64,000 nt of DNA from Thiomicrorhabdus cannonii. GTDB taxonomy: Bacteria; Pseudomonadota; Gammaproteobacteria; Thiomicrospirales; Thiomicrospiraceae. The position numbers and the translations under genes are program-made. The stretch lies in NCBI RefSeq assembly GCF_013391695.1, contig NZ_JACBGH010000001.1:496001-560000 (forward strand). Direction: 5' to 3'. Below, one piece after another: positions 1-9,450 of this stretch; within the stretch, counting starts at the first letter, position 1; each line of letters begins with the position of its first letter. Below the pieces are notes generated by a model that made no database searches, was not told the origin of the DNA, and saw nothing but the letters and a program-made list of their open reading frames with translations.

Positions 1-146
1 ATCGCTCATCTTTAAGCACTCCATTTTTTGTTTAAAGCCGCCTTGAATGTATCGGTCTTTAAACGTGAAAACGCACCTTTATGCGGTTGACGTTTTCAAC
101 TGCATTCATCCAACATTCGCCGGGCTTGCCGACCAGAGGTTGAACC

Positions 147-848
147 CTAATTGTCACCTTCACTGACCAGTTTGGTCAGAAGGTCGGGGCGCCGCTGCTG
201 CGTACGCTCCCGTTTTTGCGCCTGTCGCCAGGCTTCAATTTTTGCGTGATTACCTTCAACCAGCACACTCGGCACCGCCATGCCGTCCACCACTTCGGGA
301 CGCGTATAGTGCGGACAATCCAGCAGGCCGTCGGAAAACGAGTCCTGCTCGGCCGACTGGTTATGCCCCAAGGCGCCCGGCAGGAGACGAATCATCGCAT
401 CCATCAACATCATGGCCGGCAGCTCACCGCCACTGACCACAAAATCGCCGATACTGATTTCCTCGTCCACTTGCGATTGCAGCAAACGCTCATCCACCCC
501 TTCGTAACGGCCGCATAACAGGGTTACGCAATCGTACTGCAACAGGGATTGCACCTTCGCCTGCGTGAGCGGTTCGCCCTGCGGAGAAAGATACACTACG
601 TGCGGCTTGACGGACACTTCGCTGCGAATGGCATCAATAGTATCCTTGAGCGGCTGGTACAGCATCACCATCCCCGGACCGCCGCCATAAGGCCGGTCAT
701 CGACCGTCTTATGTCTGTCAGTCGTGAACTGACGCGGATTCCAGGTTTTTAATTCATATAGACCGGTTTGCAGTGCGCGACGGCTCACGCCGGACTCCGT
801 CAATGCGCTGAACATTTCCGGAAACAGGGTGATAATGTCGAACCTCAC
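147..848 (-). CDS. trmD: tRNA (guanine-N1)-methyltransferase TrmD
   Basis: SAM-dependent SPOUT-class methyltransferase that methylates G37 next to the anticodon of several tRNAs and so helps prevent frameshifting. The 233-residue product opens with the typical [13 protein letters not shown] and carries the [13 protein letters not shown] loop and the [13 protein letters not shown] knot region that bind SAM. It is slightly shorter than the roughly 255 residues of the E. coli protein. The start overlaps the rimM stop by 4 bases, indicating translational coupling in the rpsP-rimM-trmD operon. The usual next gene, rplS, would lie past the left edge. Identification is secure. Confidence 0.97.
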   Translation of the reverse strand: MRFDIITLFPEMFSALTESGVSRRALQTGLYELKTWNPRQFTTDRHKTVDDRPYGGGPGMVMLYQPLKDTIDAIRSEVSVKPHVVYLSPQGEPLTQAKVQSLLQYDCVTLLCGRYEGVDERLLQSQVDEEISIGDFVVSGGELPAMMLMDAMIRLLPGALGHNQSAEQDSFSDGLLDCPHYTRPEVVDGMAVPSVLVEGNHAKIEAWRQAQKRERTQQRRPDLLTKLVSEGDN

Positions 849-1381
849 TGGTCTTCTTCCAAATCCCAGTTAACCACAATCAGTTTGTGTTCGATATCGA
901 CGGAGAGAATAAATTGATCCATGACAAATGGAATCAAATCCGGATGTTCGCCTTCAACACGCAGCACGTCATGCGCGCCGGTTTCGACCAACCCGGTGAC
1001 CTCTCCGAGCAGTACGCCGTCCTGATTTTTGACCTGACAACCGATCAGATCAATCCAGTACATCTCCTCCGCCGGATTTTCCAGCTGAGAGCGGTTGATC
1101 GCGATTTCGCATCCCATGTACTCACGGGCGATATCACGATTCTCCACCTCTTCCAGCAAAGCCACCAAGGCTTTTCCGCCTTGTTGTACTTTGCCTTCCA
1201 AGAGCGTAACGGCTTGCCATTCACCTTTATGTGAACCGCTTGGGCAGCGCACCCACCAGGGTGAATAGCTGAAAATATTTTCACGCGGGTCGGTATGGGA
1301 AAAAATCTTCACCCAGCCTTTTACCCCGAAAACACCGCTAATCTGGCCGACAATGAGTTTTTCTTCAGAAGCTTCCGACAT
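845..1381 (-). CDS. rimM: Ribosome maturation factor RimM
   Basis: Assembly factor that binds S19 and helps mature the 3' (head) domain of the 30S subunit. The 178-residue protein has the N-terminal beta-barrel signature [16 protein letters not shown] and a C-terminal PRC-barrel half ([17 protein letters not shown]). Length is normal for the family. It sits between rpsP and trmD, 29 bases after rpsP and overlapping trmD by 4 bases, the conserved gammaproteobacterial order. Confidence 0.96.
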   Translation of the reverse strand: MSEASEEKLIVGQISGVFGVKGWVKIFSHTDPRENIFSYSPWWVRCPSGSHKGEWQAVTLLEGKVQQGGKALVALLEEVENRDIAREYMGCEIAINRSQLENPAEEMYWIDLIGCQVKNQDGVLLGEVTGLVETGAHDVLRVEGEHPDLIPFVMDQFILSVDIEHKLIVVNWDLEEDQ

Positions 1382-1410
1382 CGTTTGACAGCCCGATTGC
1401 GTTATTCAGA

Positions 1411-1647
1411 TTAAGCGTTTTTAAGGATGCTTTTTACGCGATCGCTCATTTGAGCGCCTTGAGCGATCCAGTGATCAACACGCGCCTGATCTACACGGAC
1501 TTTTTCTTCGTTGCCACGTGCAACCGGGTTAAAGAAACCAACTTGCTCGATGAAACGGCCAGTTGCTTTGTAACGCTGATCAGCTACAACCATTTTGTAG
1601 AAAGGACGCTTTTTAGAACCACCACGGGCTAAACGGATAACAACCAT
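1411..1647 (-). CDS. rpsP: 30S ribosomal protein S16
   Basis: Structural protein of the small ribosomal subunit. The 78-residue product begins [18 protein letters not shown] and contains GFFNPVARG, both diagnostic of S16. A good ribosome-binding site (TTGGAGAAATATA before ATG) supports the start. It is the first gene of the rpsP-rimM-trmD operon, with a strong promoter about 90 bases upstream. Confidence 0.97.
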   Translation of the reverse strand: MVVIRLARGGSKKRPFYKMVVADQRYKATGRFIEQVGFFNPVARGNEEKVRVDQARVDHWIAQGAQMSDRVKSILKNA

Positions 1648-1708
1648 TATATTTCTCCAATTAATAAATCAGGCGATGGGAAGGAATCTCCCCAACAAAT
1701 TCTTCTAA

Positions 1709-1731
1709 CCTTTCCCACTATCCGGGAAAAG
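1709..1731 (-). promoter_or_regulatory. Hairpin in the rpsP 5' leader
   Basis: On the minus strand the transcript from the rpsP promoter would begin within a few bases of an 8-bp stem, CTTTTCCC/GGGAAAGG (one G-T pair) with a 7-base loop. It lies about 60 bases before the start codon. There is no U-tract, so it is unlikely to be a terminator. It may protect the 5' end of the mRNA or bind a regulator; that is inference. Confidence 0.4.
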
Positions 1732-1735
1732 CGGA

Positions 1736-1764
1736 ATTATACATAAGAACAACACGCGGTTCAA
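1736..1764 (-). promoter_or_regulatory. Sigma-70 promoter of rpsP-rimM-trmD
   Basis: Minus-strand TTGAAC (1759-1764) and a perfect TATAAT (1736-1741) are separated by 17 bases. The position, about 90 bases upstream of rpsP, fits a housekeeping promoter of this ribosomal operon. Confidence 0.75.
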
Positions 1765-1856
1765 CCGCCTTATTGCGATGATTTATTGAAAGTTTTCAAC
1801 TTTTTAACGCGACTGCCAACCTAACAAACCGCGCAGAATTCACGCGATTACAAAAC

Positions 1857-1896
1857 AAACAGGCCGGGTATGCATCCACACCCGGCCTGTTCAGTT
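1857..1896. repeat. Facing pair of the AACTSAACAGGCCGGGT repeat, likely ffh terminator
   Basis: The right arm, 1880-1896, is an exact inverted copy of the 17-base repeat (G version). The left arm matches in its AAACAGGCCGGGT part (1857-1869). Together they form a GC-rich hairpin with a 10-base loop. It lies 28 bases after the ffh stop on the minus strand and is flanked by T-rich sequence in both directions, so it probably acts as an intrinsic terminator. Confidence 0.8.
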
Positions 1897-1923
1897 TTTT
1901 TAAACACATTTTTTAAGCGGCGA

Positions 1924-3306
1924 TTAACGCATTCCCGGCGGCAGCCCCATGCCGCCCAATCCAGGCGGCAACTTGCCTGCCAAGCCGCGCATCATATTCT
2001 TCATGCCGCCCTTGGAGACTTTCTTCATCATCTTCTGCATCTGCTCAAACTGCTTCAACAGTTTATTGACTTCCTGTACCGACGTTCCCGAACCCTCGGC
2101 AATACGGCGTTTACGCGAACCTTTGATCACCGCCGGAAAGGCGCGCTCATGCTTGGTCATGGAATGAATGATCGCCTCAAGACGCTTAAACTCCTTTTCG
2201 GCACGCTCGCTGTCCAACTGGCCTTTAAGCTGCCCCATTCCCGGTAGCTTGCCGATCAGCCCGCCGATACCGCCCATGTTCTGAATCTGCTGCAGCTGTT
2301 CCAAAAAGTCTTCCAGATCGAACTGCCCGGATTTCTGGATTTTGCTGGCGAACTTCTCGGCTTTCTGACGGTCGATCTTGGATTCCACCTCGTCGATCAG
2401 ACTGAGCACATCCCCCATGCCGAGGATACGCCCGGCCATACGGTCGGGATGAAAGGTTTCCAGCGCGTCGGTTTTCTCCCCCGCACCAATGAATTTGATC
2501 GGTTTGCCGGTGATTTCGCGAATTGAGAGCGCCGCACCGCCGCGGGCGTCACCGTCCGTCTTGGTCAGAATCACCCCGGTCAGCGGCAAGGCATCGTTAA
2601 AGGCCTTGGCGGTATTGGCGGCATCCTGACCGGTCATCGCATCGACTACAAACAGGGTTTCGGCCGGCTTGACGTGATCGTGCAGATGCTTGATCTCCTG
2701 CATCATCTCATCGTCGATATGCAGGCGGCCGGCGGTATCCAGAATCAATACATCGACAAACTGCTTGCGCGCTTCTTTATGCGCATTGCGGGCGATTTCC
2801 ACCGGATCCTGATCGGCACTGGACGGGAAGAAACTGACACCGACCTGCCCAGCCAAGGTCTCCAGCTGTTTGATCGCAGCGGGACGATAGACGTCGGCCG
2901 ACACCACCATGACTTTTTTCTTCTCGCGCTCTTTCAGCCACTTGGCCAGCTTGCCGACCGTGGTGGTCTTACCGGCACCCTGCAGACCCGCCATCATAAT
3001 GACCGCCGGCGGCTCCACATTGAAATTCAGCGGCACCGCCGCCTGCCCCATCACCTCGGTCAACTCATCGCGGACGATCTTGATGAAGGCCTGCCCCGGA
3101 TTCAAGCTGGTGGAAACCTCGGTACCGATGGCCCGATCCTGCACCTTGGTGATGAAGGATTTCACCACCGGCAGCGCGACATCGGCCTCCAGCAACGCGC
3201 GGCGCACGTCACGCAGCGCATCCTTGATATTGTTCTCTGTTAAACGACCTTGGCCGCGCAAGGTCTTAAAGGTTTTTGTTAAACGTTCCGATAGATTGTC
3301 AAACAT
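1924..3306 (-). CDS. ffh: Signal recognition particle GTPase Ffh
   Basis: Protein subunit of the signal recognition particle. It binds 4.5S RNA and signal sequences of nascent membrane proteins and delivers ribosomes to FtsY. Visible parts: N-domain helices (DNLSERLTKTFK), G-domain P-loop GLQGAGKTTT, DTAGRL and TKTDGDARGG, then the Met-rich M domain ending GLGGMGLPPGMR. I place the start at 3306 because GCAGGAG lies 6 bases upstream and homologues begin MFDNLSERL; an ATG 18 bases further upstream lacks support. About 460 residues. It is divergent from ypjD, as in E. coli. Confidence 0.97.
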   Translation of the reverse strand: MFDNLSERLTKTFKTLRGQGRLTENNIKDALRDVRRALLEADVALPVVKSFITKVQDRAIGTEVSTSLNPGQAFIKIVRDELTEVMGQAAVPLNFNVEPPAVIMMAGLQGAGKTTTVGKLAKWLKEREKKKVMVVSADVYRPAAIKQLETLAGQVGVSFFPSSADQDPVEIARNAHKEARKQFVDVLILDTAGRLHIDDEMMQEIKHLHDHVKPAETLFVVDAMTGQDAANTAKAFNDALPLTGVILTKTDGDARGGAALSIREITGKPIKFIGAGEKTDALETFHPDRMAGRILGMGDVLSLIDEVESKIDRQKAEKFASKIQKSGQFDLEDFLEQLQQIQNMGGIGGLIGKLPGMGQLKGQLDSERAEKEFKRLEAIIHSMTKHERAFPAVIKGSRKRRIAEGSGTSVQEVNKLLKQFEQMQKMMKKVSKGGMKNMMRGLAGKLPPGLGGMGLPPGMR

Positions 3307-3525
3307 GACACACTCCTGCAACAACCGCTTTCCCGATACTTGAACTCATCCGCTACTACGCGTTTATCGGCACGGTCTTCTATTCAAACTGTAATTCCGC
3401 TATTATAGCGAAAATATCGCTTCAATGGTTGCACATACCAATTAACACACGTCTTCTTGCATCATTGATGCCACCTGCATCGCAGGATACGGTTTATTCA
3501 ATTAAAATTTTCACAGGGTCTTTCC

Positions 3526-4308
3526 ATGGTTTTAAGCGGCTTCAGCGCCATCATCGCCAGTCTGTTTTATCTGTTCGCCAGCCTGTTTATCTGGAAACAA
3601 ATTCAAACCCAGCAGACCCTGCGCCATAAAATCCTACTCACCGCGGGCTTGGCCGTTATCCTGCACGCGCTCGCCCTGAGTGCCACGCTGCTCAAAGGGG
3701 CGCAAATCGAATTCGGGCTGGGCAACGGACTGTCGCTGATCGCCTGGCTGGCAAGCACCATCCTGCTGTTCACCAACCTCAACAAGCACACCGAAACACT
3801 GGGGATTTTTATTTTCCCGCTGGCGGCTTTTTCGACCCTGTTTCCGTTCGGCTTGCAGGACATTCATCCGCTGCCCTATGAGCTGGGCAGTCACGTGCTG
3901 ATTTCCATCTCCGCCTACAGCATCATGGGACTGGCTACGGCACAGGCGATCCTCTACAGCATTCAGGAGCGCCGCTTCCGCAAAAAACAGCTCGGCATCG
4001 TGCTCAAAGCCCTGCCACCACTGCAAACCATGGAAAAAACCCTGATTCAGCTGATTGTCATCGGTTTTATCTTTTTGAGTTTCGCCCTGCTCAGCGGCGC
4101 ATTTTTTATTGAGAACCTGTTCGCGCAGCACCTGGTGCATAAAACTTTCTTCGCAATCCTCGCCTGGACGGTTTACGCCCTGCTGCTGCTTGGGCACTTC
4201 CAGCGTGGCTGGCGCGGCCAAAAGGCCGCCAGATACGCGATCTGGGCCTATATTTTCCTGGTTCTAAGCTATGTCGGTACTGAAATCATTCTTTACCAAA
4301 TGGGCTAA
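3526..4308 (+). CDS. ypjD: CcsA/CcmC-like integral membrane protein YpjD
   Basis: Polytopic inner-membrane protein of 260 residues with about eight hydrophobic segments, related to the CcsA/CcmC cytochrome c assembly family. The tract HPLPYELGSHVLISISAYS resembles the haem-handling WWD-type region but lacks a clear WWD motif. The ffh-ypjD-yfjD neighbourhood is the same as in E. coli. Its biochemical role in gammaproteobacteria is unsettled; cytochrome c biogenesis is only suggested by homology. Confidence 0.85.
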   Translation: MVLSGFSAIIASLFYLFASLFIWKQIQTQQTLRHKILLTAGLAVILHALALSATLLKGAQIEFGLGNGLSLIAWLASTILLFTNLNKHTETLGIFIFPLAAFSTLFPFGLQDIHPLPYELGSHVLISISAYSIMGLATAQAILYSIQERRFRKKQLGIVLKALPPLQTMEKTLIQLIVIGFIFLSFALLSGAFFIENLFAQHLVHKTFFAILAWTVYALLLLGHFQRGWRGQKAARYAIWAYIFLVLSYVGTEIILYQMG

Positions 4309-4376
4309 ACCCCAACAACAGAATCAAATAACCATTAAAAAATAACAGGTTACAAAATTAATTCGCTGTTGCAAAC

Positions 4377-4405
4377 GGTGCTTTAAATAGCACCAACCCT
4401 TTTTT
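4377..4405 (+). terminator. Possible terminator after ypjD
   Basis: GGTGCT (4377-4382) pairs with AGCACC (4389-4394) over a 6-base loop. A run of T follows, but only after five other bases, so this is a weak candidate. Confidence 0.35.
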
Positions 4406-4460
4406 ATAGCTTCATTAACCGTTATAATTCCAGTCCGATTCATTATTTTATCGAACCCCA

Positions 4461-5732
4461 TTGAATACTTTAGACACCCCTATACTGTTTGGCATCCTGG
4501 TGCTACTCATTATTTTATCGGCGCTGTTTTCCAGTTCCGAAACCGGCATGATGGCGCTTAACCGCTACCGCCTCAAACACAAAGCCAAGTCCGGCCACAA
4601 ATCCGCCATCAAGGCGCAGAAGCTCCTTAAATCACCCGACCGTTTACTCGGTGTTATCCTGCTTGGCAACAATTTCGTCAATATCTTCGCCTCCTCGATC
4701 GCCACGATCATCGCCTTGCGACTGTTCGGCGAAGGCGGCATTGCCCTGGCAGCCGGCCTGTTGACTTTAGTCATCCTGGTATTCGCCGAAGTGGCTCCGA
4801 AGACGCTGGCGGCCATCTATCCGGAACGCATCGCCTATCCGGCGGCTTATCTGCTCGAACCTCTATTGAAACTGCTCTCGCCGATTGTCTGGCTGGTCAA
4901 TTTTTTCGCCAACGGTTTCCTGCGACTGATGGGCGCCAAACTCAAACAGAATGACGACCAACACTCGCTGAGCCATGAAGAGTTGCAGACCCTGATCGAC
5001 GAAGCGACCGGACAACTGCCGAAAGAGTATCGCAGCATGCTCACCAGTATTTTGCAGCTGGAAAGCGTCACGGTTGAAGATGTCATGATCCCCAAACAGG
5101 AGGTCTATGGCGTCAATATCGACCAACCGCTCGAAGCCATACTCAAAGCCATTCAAAAGTCGCCCTACACCCGCATTCCGCTGTATCGCGGCTCCATCGA
5201 TGACGATCTGATCGGCATCCTCAATCTGCGCCGCGCCCTGCCGACCTTGATGCGTTCCGACGTCAGCCTCAAAGACATCGTCAAGCTGACCCGGCCTGCT
5301 TACTTTGTGCCGGAAACCACTTCGCTTAATATCCAGTTGAACCGTTTCAACAAGAACAAACGCCGTATGGCGTTGATTGTGGATGAATACGGCGATATTC
5401 AAGGCTTGCTGACGATGGAAGACCTGCTTGAGGAGATTGTCGGCAAACTGTCCACCGACGCCAAATCCAAACAAGAAGAGCCGACGGTCATGAACGAAGA
5501 TGGCTCCTGGACATTCGAGGCCGGTGAATTTATCCGCGAACTCAACAAGGAATACAACTTCACCTTGCCGACGGACGGCCCCAAAACGCTGAACGGCCTG
5601 ATTCAGGAACAACTCGAATCATTACCCACCGTGGGCACTTGCATTCGCGTGGACGACTATATCCTCGAAGTACTGGACACCTCTTCCAATGCGATTGAGC
5701 GCGTCAAACTCATCGATTTATCCAAAAATTAA
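4461..5732 (+). CDS. CNNM-family membrane protein with CBS pair and CorC/HlyC domain (YfjD/CorB-like)
   Basis: Predicted inner-membrane protein of the CNNM/CorB family, linked to Mg2+ (and Co2+) efflux. The 423 residues show three or four N-terminal membrane helices with SSSETGMMALNRYRL, two CBS domains around residues 200-330 (VEDVMIPKQEVYGV; MALIVDEYGDIQGLLT) and a C-terminal CorC_HlyC domain. A TTG start gives the N-terminal length expected for the family, since the next in-frame ATG falls inside the conserved SETGMM motif. It ends 11 bases before the next gene, so the two probably share a transcript. Confidence 0.9.
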   Translation: MNTLDTPILFGILVLLIILSALFSSSETGMMALNRYRLKHKAKSGHKSAIKAQKLLKSPDRLLGVILLGNNFVNIFASSIATIIALRLFGEGGIALAAGLLTLVILVFAEVAPKTLAAIYPERIAYPAAYLLEPLLKLLSPIVWLVNFFANGFLRLMGAKLKQNDDQHSLSHEELQTLIDEATGQLPKEYRSMLTSILQLESVTVEDVMIPKQEVYGVNIDQPLEAILKAIQKSPYTRIPLYRGSIDDDLIGILNLRRALPTLMRSDVSLKDIVKLTRPAYFVPETTSLNIQLNRFNKNKRRMALIVDEYGDIQGLLTMEDLLEEIVGKLSTDAKSKQEEPTVMNEDGSWTFEAGEFIRELNKEYNFTLPTDGPKTLNGLIQEQLESLPTVGTCIRVDDYILEVLDTSSNAIERVKLIDLSKN

Positions 5733-5743
5733 GACCGTGATTT

Positions 5744-6562
5744 ATGAGCATCAACCACCCCTTTGAGAACGAATCGGCCTGGCAGCAACTCAAGCAAGGC
5801 ATCACAATCCTTGGTCAACAAGAGGTGCTGTCGCGCTTTGAAAAAGTCGGTTATGAAACCAAAGACGACGGCTCTTTGCTGACCGAAGCCGATACGCAGA
5901 TGCAACTTCACACCGCCGCTTTTTTAGAGCAGCACTGGCCGCAATTCGCTTTCTTGGGGGAAGAATCCAGCACCGAACAACAGCAAGCCGCCATGAACAG
6001 CGCAGCCGGTTGCTGGATTCTCGATCCGGTCGACGGCACCAGCAACTTTGCCAGCGGCATCCCGTTTTATGCCGTCTCCCTGGCTCTGATGATTCAGGGA
6101 AAACTCGTCGCCGGCCTGGTTTACGACCCGAGCCGCAACGAACTTTTTGCCGCGCGCCTCGGACAGGGCGCTGAATTGAACGACCAACCGTTAAAAGCCC
6201 ATACAAGCAAAACCCTGCTCAAACAGTGCAGCGGCATTATCGATTTCAAACGCCTTAAAGCCCCGTTGGCCGGCAATTTGGCAACCCACGCCCCTTACTC
6301 GTCACAACGCAGCTTCGGCTCGGTGGCGTTGGATTGGTGCTGGATTGCCGCCGGACGCGGACAACTCTACCTGCACGGCGCCCAGAATATCTGGGACTAT
6401 GCGGCCGGCTGGCTGATTCTGCATGAAGCGGGCGGACAAAGCAGCACGCTTGACGGCGAAATGGTCGTAACCCCGCAAGTCGTCAAACGCTCTGCCGTGG
6501 CTGCCACCACGCCGGAACTATTCGCCCAGTGGATTGCACATATTAAAGAAGCGTCAATGTAA
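5744..6562 (+). CDS. Inositol monophosphatase-family phosphatase
   Basis: Mg2+-dependent, Li+-sensitive-type phosphatase fold. The 272 residues carry the metal-binding signatures LGEESS (about residue 71), ILDPVDGTSNF (about 96) and WDYAAGWLILHEAGG near the C-terminus. Substrate cannot be decided from sequence: inositol-1-phosphate, histidinol phosphate, PAP and fructose-1,6-bisphosphate are all used in this superfamily. A CysQ-like role would suit a sulfur bacterium, but the gene neighbourhood does not argue for it. Separate from the his genes at 13-15 kb. Confidence 0.88.
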   Translation: MSINHPFENESAWQQLKQGITILGQQEVLSRFEKVGYETKDDGSLLTEADTQMQLHTAAFLEQHWPQFAFLGEESSTEQQQAAMNSAAGCWILDPVDGTSNFASGIPFYAVSLALMIQGKLVAGLVYDPSRNELFAARLGQGAELNDQPLKAHTSKTLLKQCSGIIDFKRLKAPLAGNLATHAPYSSQRSFGSVALDWCWIAAGRGQLYLHGAQNIWDYAAGWLILHEAGGQSSTLDGEMVVTPQVVKRSAVAATTPELFAQWIAHIKEASM

Positions 6563-6580
6563 GACGCAAACGTCAGGCAT

Positions 6581-6612
6581 AAAAAAACCGAACTTAATGT
6601 TCGGTTTTTTTG
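6581..6612. terminator. Bidirectional terminator between the phosphatase gene and fadL
   Basis: ACCGAAC/GTTCGGT stem with a TTAAT loop, flanked by seven A on the left and seven T on the right. It lies between two convergent genes and can serve both. Confidence 0.9.
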
Positions 6613-6633
6613 TTTTTGCGGCATGAAAATAAC

Positions 6634-7839
6634 TTAGTAATTCCACACCAACTGGGCGCTGACAATATCAACATCGGTTTCATATTCGCCAACCAAAGAT
6701 GTCGGCGCGGTTTTGTTGATCTTGGCCTTGTCCGCAAACAGATGGCTATAACCAAAGTCCATGCTCATTGCTGGTGTAAATTTGTAATTAAACCCAACTG
6801 AAACCCAGGTTTTATTACTATCCGGCGTGCGTGGTGAACGGCTTTCCGCATCCGGCACTGGCGTTTCATCATAAGCCAAACCGGTGCGTAACTTCCATTT
6901 ATCGTTATAGGCGTAAATCACCCCTAGAGAATAACGCATACTGTCTTTAAAGTTTTGATTGGTTTCAGACAAAGTTGCACCCGATGCAGTTTTAATCACT
7001 AACTCATCATAGGCTTTCCAGTTCGTCCAGGTCGCATCGGCTAAAAGTGTGAACTTGTCCCCCATCCCCTGCGACAAACTCAAACTCGCTGTGGCAGGCA
7101 AGGTTACATCCGAAGTGATTTTTTGCGAAGCCCCTCCACTACTAAAAGTACCTGTGGCGTTTTGCACCACCTCGGAACGATAGGCCAACCCTACCTGCCC
7201 ATTCGCTGAGAACTTGCTCAAAAAACCGACATTGTAGCCATAGCCCCAACTGTCAGCTTTAATGGTTGCTTCGGCGGTAGGCGAGGTGCCAACGGTCATT
7301 TCCAAATCAACCTGCATCGCATTCAAACCAAAACCAAATGCAGTGTTGGAGGTCAGCTGCTTGGCAACATTAGCATTCAGATTAACCGATTTCAAATCGG
7401 TTTTCAGCGCGTGATAACGCCCGGTCCAATTATCCGAATACTCCAACTTCTGACCATAAGGCACATTCACTCCAAATCCTAACGCATAATCACCATATTG
7501 GCCTTTCCAGTAAATATTGGGAACTAACCCCGTTGTAGAGGGGCTATCGCTATTACCCGTTGCACTATCGGTGTATTTTGTTTTTGGCAAAATCACATGC
7601 GCCGCCACAATCCCCTGACTACCTTGTATTTCAGTCAAGCCGGCAGCATTGAACCACATGACGCTGGCATCTTCGGCATTGGCCGCTGCACCGGCATAGG
7701 AAAGCCCTTGTCCGCTGGCGCTCTGCTCGATCAATGCAAAGCCGGACGCCTGCGCCACCGTTGCACTCAAACCACACGCCAAGGCCATTGAAAGCGTTAA
7801 ACATCCTTTCGGATTGAGTTGGAATTGTTTGACTGTCAT
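6634..7839 (-). CDS. FadL/TodX-family outer-membrane channel
   Basis: Beta-barrel outer-membrane protein for hydrophobic compounds (long-chain fatty acids in E. coli). I choose the start at 7839 because GAGGAG lies just upstream and it yields a normal signal peptide (MTVKQFQLNPKG, then a hydrophobic core, cleavage after AQA). The mature N-terminus SGFALIEQSASGQGLSYAG matches the FadL plug region with its FNAAGL motif. The C-terminus SAQLVWNY ends in an aromatic residue, as for Bam-assembled barrels. No fatty-acid degradation genes are nearby. In an autotroph its cargo may be hydrophobic sulfur species or lipids; that is speculation. Confidence 0.9.
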   Translation of the reverse strand: MTVKQFQLNPKGCLTLSMALACGLSATVAQASGFALIEQSASGQGLSYAGAAANAEDASVMWFNAAGLTEIQGSQGIVAAHVILPKTKYTDSATGNSDSPSTTGLVPNIYWKGQYGDYALGFGVNVPYGQKLEYSDNWTGRYHALKTDLKSVNLNANVAKQLTSNTAFGFGLNAMQVDLEMTVGTSPTAEATIKADSWGYGYNVGFLSKFSANGQVGLAYRSEVVQNATGTFSSGGASQKITSDVTLPATASLSLSQGMGDKFTLLADATWTNWKAYDELVIKTASGATLSETNQNFKDSMRYSLGVIYAYNDKWKLRTGLAYDETPVPDAESRSPRTPDSNKTWVSVGFNYKFTPAMSMDFGYSHLFADKAKINKTAPTSLVGEYETDVDIVSAQLVWNY

Positions 7840-7980
7840 TGCCACTCCTCTGTCTTCTCTTTTCTTATCGCACAACATGTAAATAAAAATACGTAAACAG
7901 GCCAATTGTAGCAAGGCTTAGAGATTAACTCGCATTAAAAATACTACCACGTTGATAAAGCCGCTAAATCGCTCCCACAA

Positions 7981-7997
7981 AACTCAACAGGCCGGGT
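7981..7997 (+). repeat. Exact copy of AACTCAACAGGCCGGGT
   Basis: A single exact copy on the plus strand, five bases beyond the radA stop codon (radA reads from the minus strand). It has no facing partner, so it does not form a terminator by itself. Confidence 0.9.
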
Positions 7998-8002
7998 CCA
8001 GC

Positions 8003-9361
8003 TCACAGCAAGTCCAACGCCTGCTGCAGGGTTTTTACCCCCGAGATCTGCATGCCGGGAATACCGCCTTTAGGCACATTCGCCAAAGGCACGATGGCGC
8101 GTTTAAAGCCATGCTTGGCCGCCTCGATAATCCTTTCCTGCCCGCTCGGAACGGGGCGGATTTCACCGGCCAAACCCACTTCTCCAAAGATAATCAGATC
8201 CTGCGGCAAAGGACGATTGCGCATACTCGACAAAATCGCCGATAACAGCGCCAAGTCCGCGCTGGTTTCGCCGACTTTAACGCCGCCCACCACGTTCACA
8301 TACACATCCTGATCCCCCGCCTGCACGCCGCCATGACGATGCATGACCGCCAGCAACATGGCAATGCGGTTCTGATCCAACCCCACCGTCACGCGTCGGG
8401 GAGAGCCGTATGGGGATTCGTCCACCAGTGCCTGAATCTCTACCAGCAAGGGGCGGGAACCCTCCCAGATGACCATCACCACCGAACCGGGCGCCGGCTC
8501 GTCACCGCGCGACAGAAAAATCGCCGAGGGGTTTTTAATCTGCTTCATGCCTTTTTCCGTCATGGCAAACACCCCCAATTCATTCACCGCGCCAAATCGG
8601 TTTTTAATGGCGCGTAGCGTTCTGAAACGGCTGTCGGACTGACCCTCCAGAAACAGCACCGTATCCACAATATGCTCCAGCACGCGCGGCCCGGCCACAT
8701 CACCGGATTTGGTGACATGCCCGACCAGAAACACCGCGATATTATGCTGTTTGGCAAAACGCGTCAGAAAAGCCGCGGTTTCGCGCACTTGCGACACGCC
8801 ACCGGCGGCACTGGCCACCTCCGCCAGCTGCATGGTTTGAATGGAGTCGACCACCATGACTTTGGGCTGTTCCTTAAGCGCTGCGTGAGTAATGGCCTCG
8901 ACATCGGTTTCGGTCAACAAGCGCAAATGCTCATCCGGCAACTGCATGCGTTTGGCGCGCATCGCCACCTGTTGCAGCGACTCCTCGCCGGTGACATAGA
9001 GCACTTGCATGCGCGTACTGAGTTCACACATGACCTGCAACAGAATCGAGGACTTTCCGACCCCCGGGTCACCGCCGACCAACACCACCGATCCGGGCAC
9101 AATACCGCCACCCAACACCCGATCCAATTCGCTCATCGACGAATCCAGACGCGGCACCTCGGCCAAATCCACCTCATGGATATGCTTGACCTGATTATCG
9201 CCCGCACCGGCATACCCGGCCTGTTGAGTTTTGGTTTTGCTCGTTCCGAGCTTGATCTCTTTCAGGGTGTTCCAGGCCTTGCAGGCCATGCACTGACCCT
9301 GCCATTGACTGTGCTCGGCACCGCACTCGGTGCAGACATAAGCATTCTTGATTTTGGCCAT
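8003..9361 (-). CDS. radA: DNA repair protein RadA/Sms
   Basis: RecA-like ATPase and branch-migration helicase that extends recombination intermediates. It is also needed for natural transformation in several bacteria. The 452 residues show an N-terminal four-Cys zinc finger (CTECG..CMACK), Walker A GGDPGVGKSS (about residue 95), the RadA-specific KNRFG motif and a C-terminal Lon-like domain. The linker after the zinc finger reads KTKTQQAGYAG and is encoded in part by an exact copy of the dispersed 17-base repeat. Length is normal. Confidence 0.96.
   Translation of the reverse strand: MAKIKNAYVCTECGAEHSQWQGQCMACKAWNTLKEIKLGTSKTKTQQAGYAGAGDNQVKHIHEVDLAEVPRLDSSMSELDRVLGGGIVPGSVVLVGGDPGVGKSSILLQVMCELSTRMQVLYVTGEESLQQVAMRAKRMQLPDEHLRLLTETDVEAITHAALKEQPKVMVVDSIQTMQLAEVASAAGGVSQVRETAAFLTRFAKQHNIAVFLVGHVTKSGDVAGPRVLEHIVDTVLFLEGQSDSRFRTLRAIKNRFGAVNELGVFAMTEKGMKQIKNPSAIFLSRGDEPAPGSVVMVIWEGSRPLLVEIQALVDESPYGSPRRVTVGLDQNRIAMLLAVMHRHGGVQAGDQDVYVNVVGGVKVGETSADLALLSAILSSMRNRPLPQDLIIFGEVGLAGEIRPVPSGQERIIEAAKHGFKRAIVPLANVPKGGIPGMQISGVKTLQQALDLL
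9214..9230 (-). repeat. Exact in-gene copy of AACTCAACAGGCCGGGT (within radA)
   Basis: On the minus strand this is a 17 of 17 match, read in frame by radA as the residues TQQAG with flanks K and Y. It sits in a linker likely to tolerate sequence change. Confidence 0.9.
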
Positions 9362-9410
9362 GCTCCATCCTCATTCTGACAATGGCGTTATTTTATCGCC
9401 ATAAAAACAA

Positions 9411-9434
9411 AAAACCCGCTATTTAGCGGGTTTT
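9411..9434. terminator. Terminator of the petABC operon
   Basis: AAAACCCGCT/AGCGGGTTTT with a 4-base loop, followed on the minus strand by a T-run. It lies 17 bases downstream of the petC stop. Confidence 0.9.
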
Positions 9435-9450
9435 GAAACAGGAATCTTGC

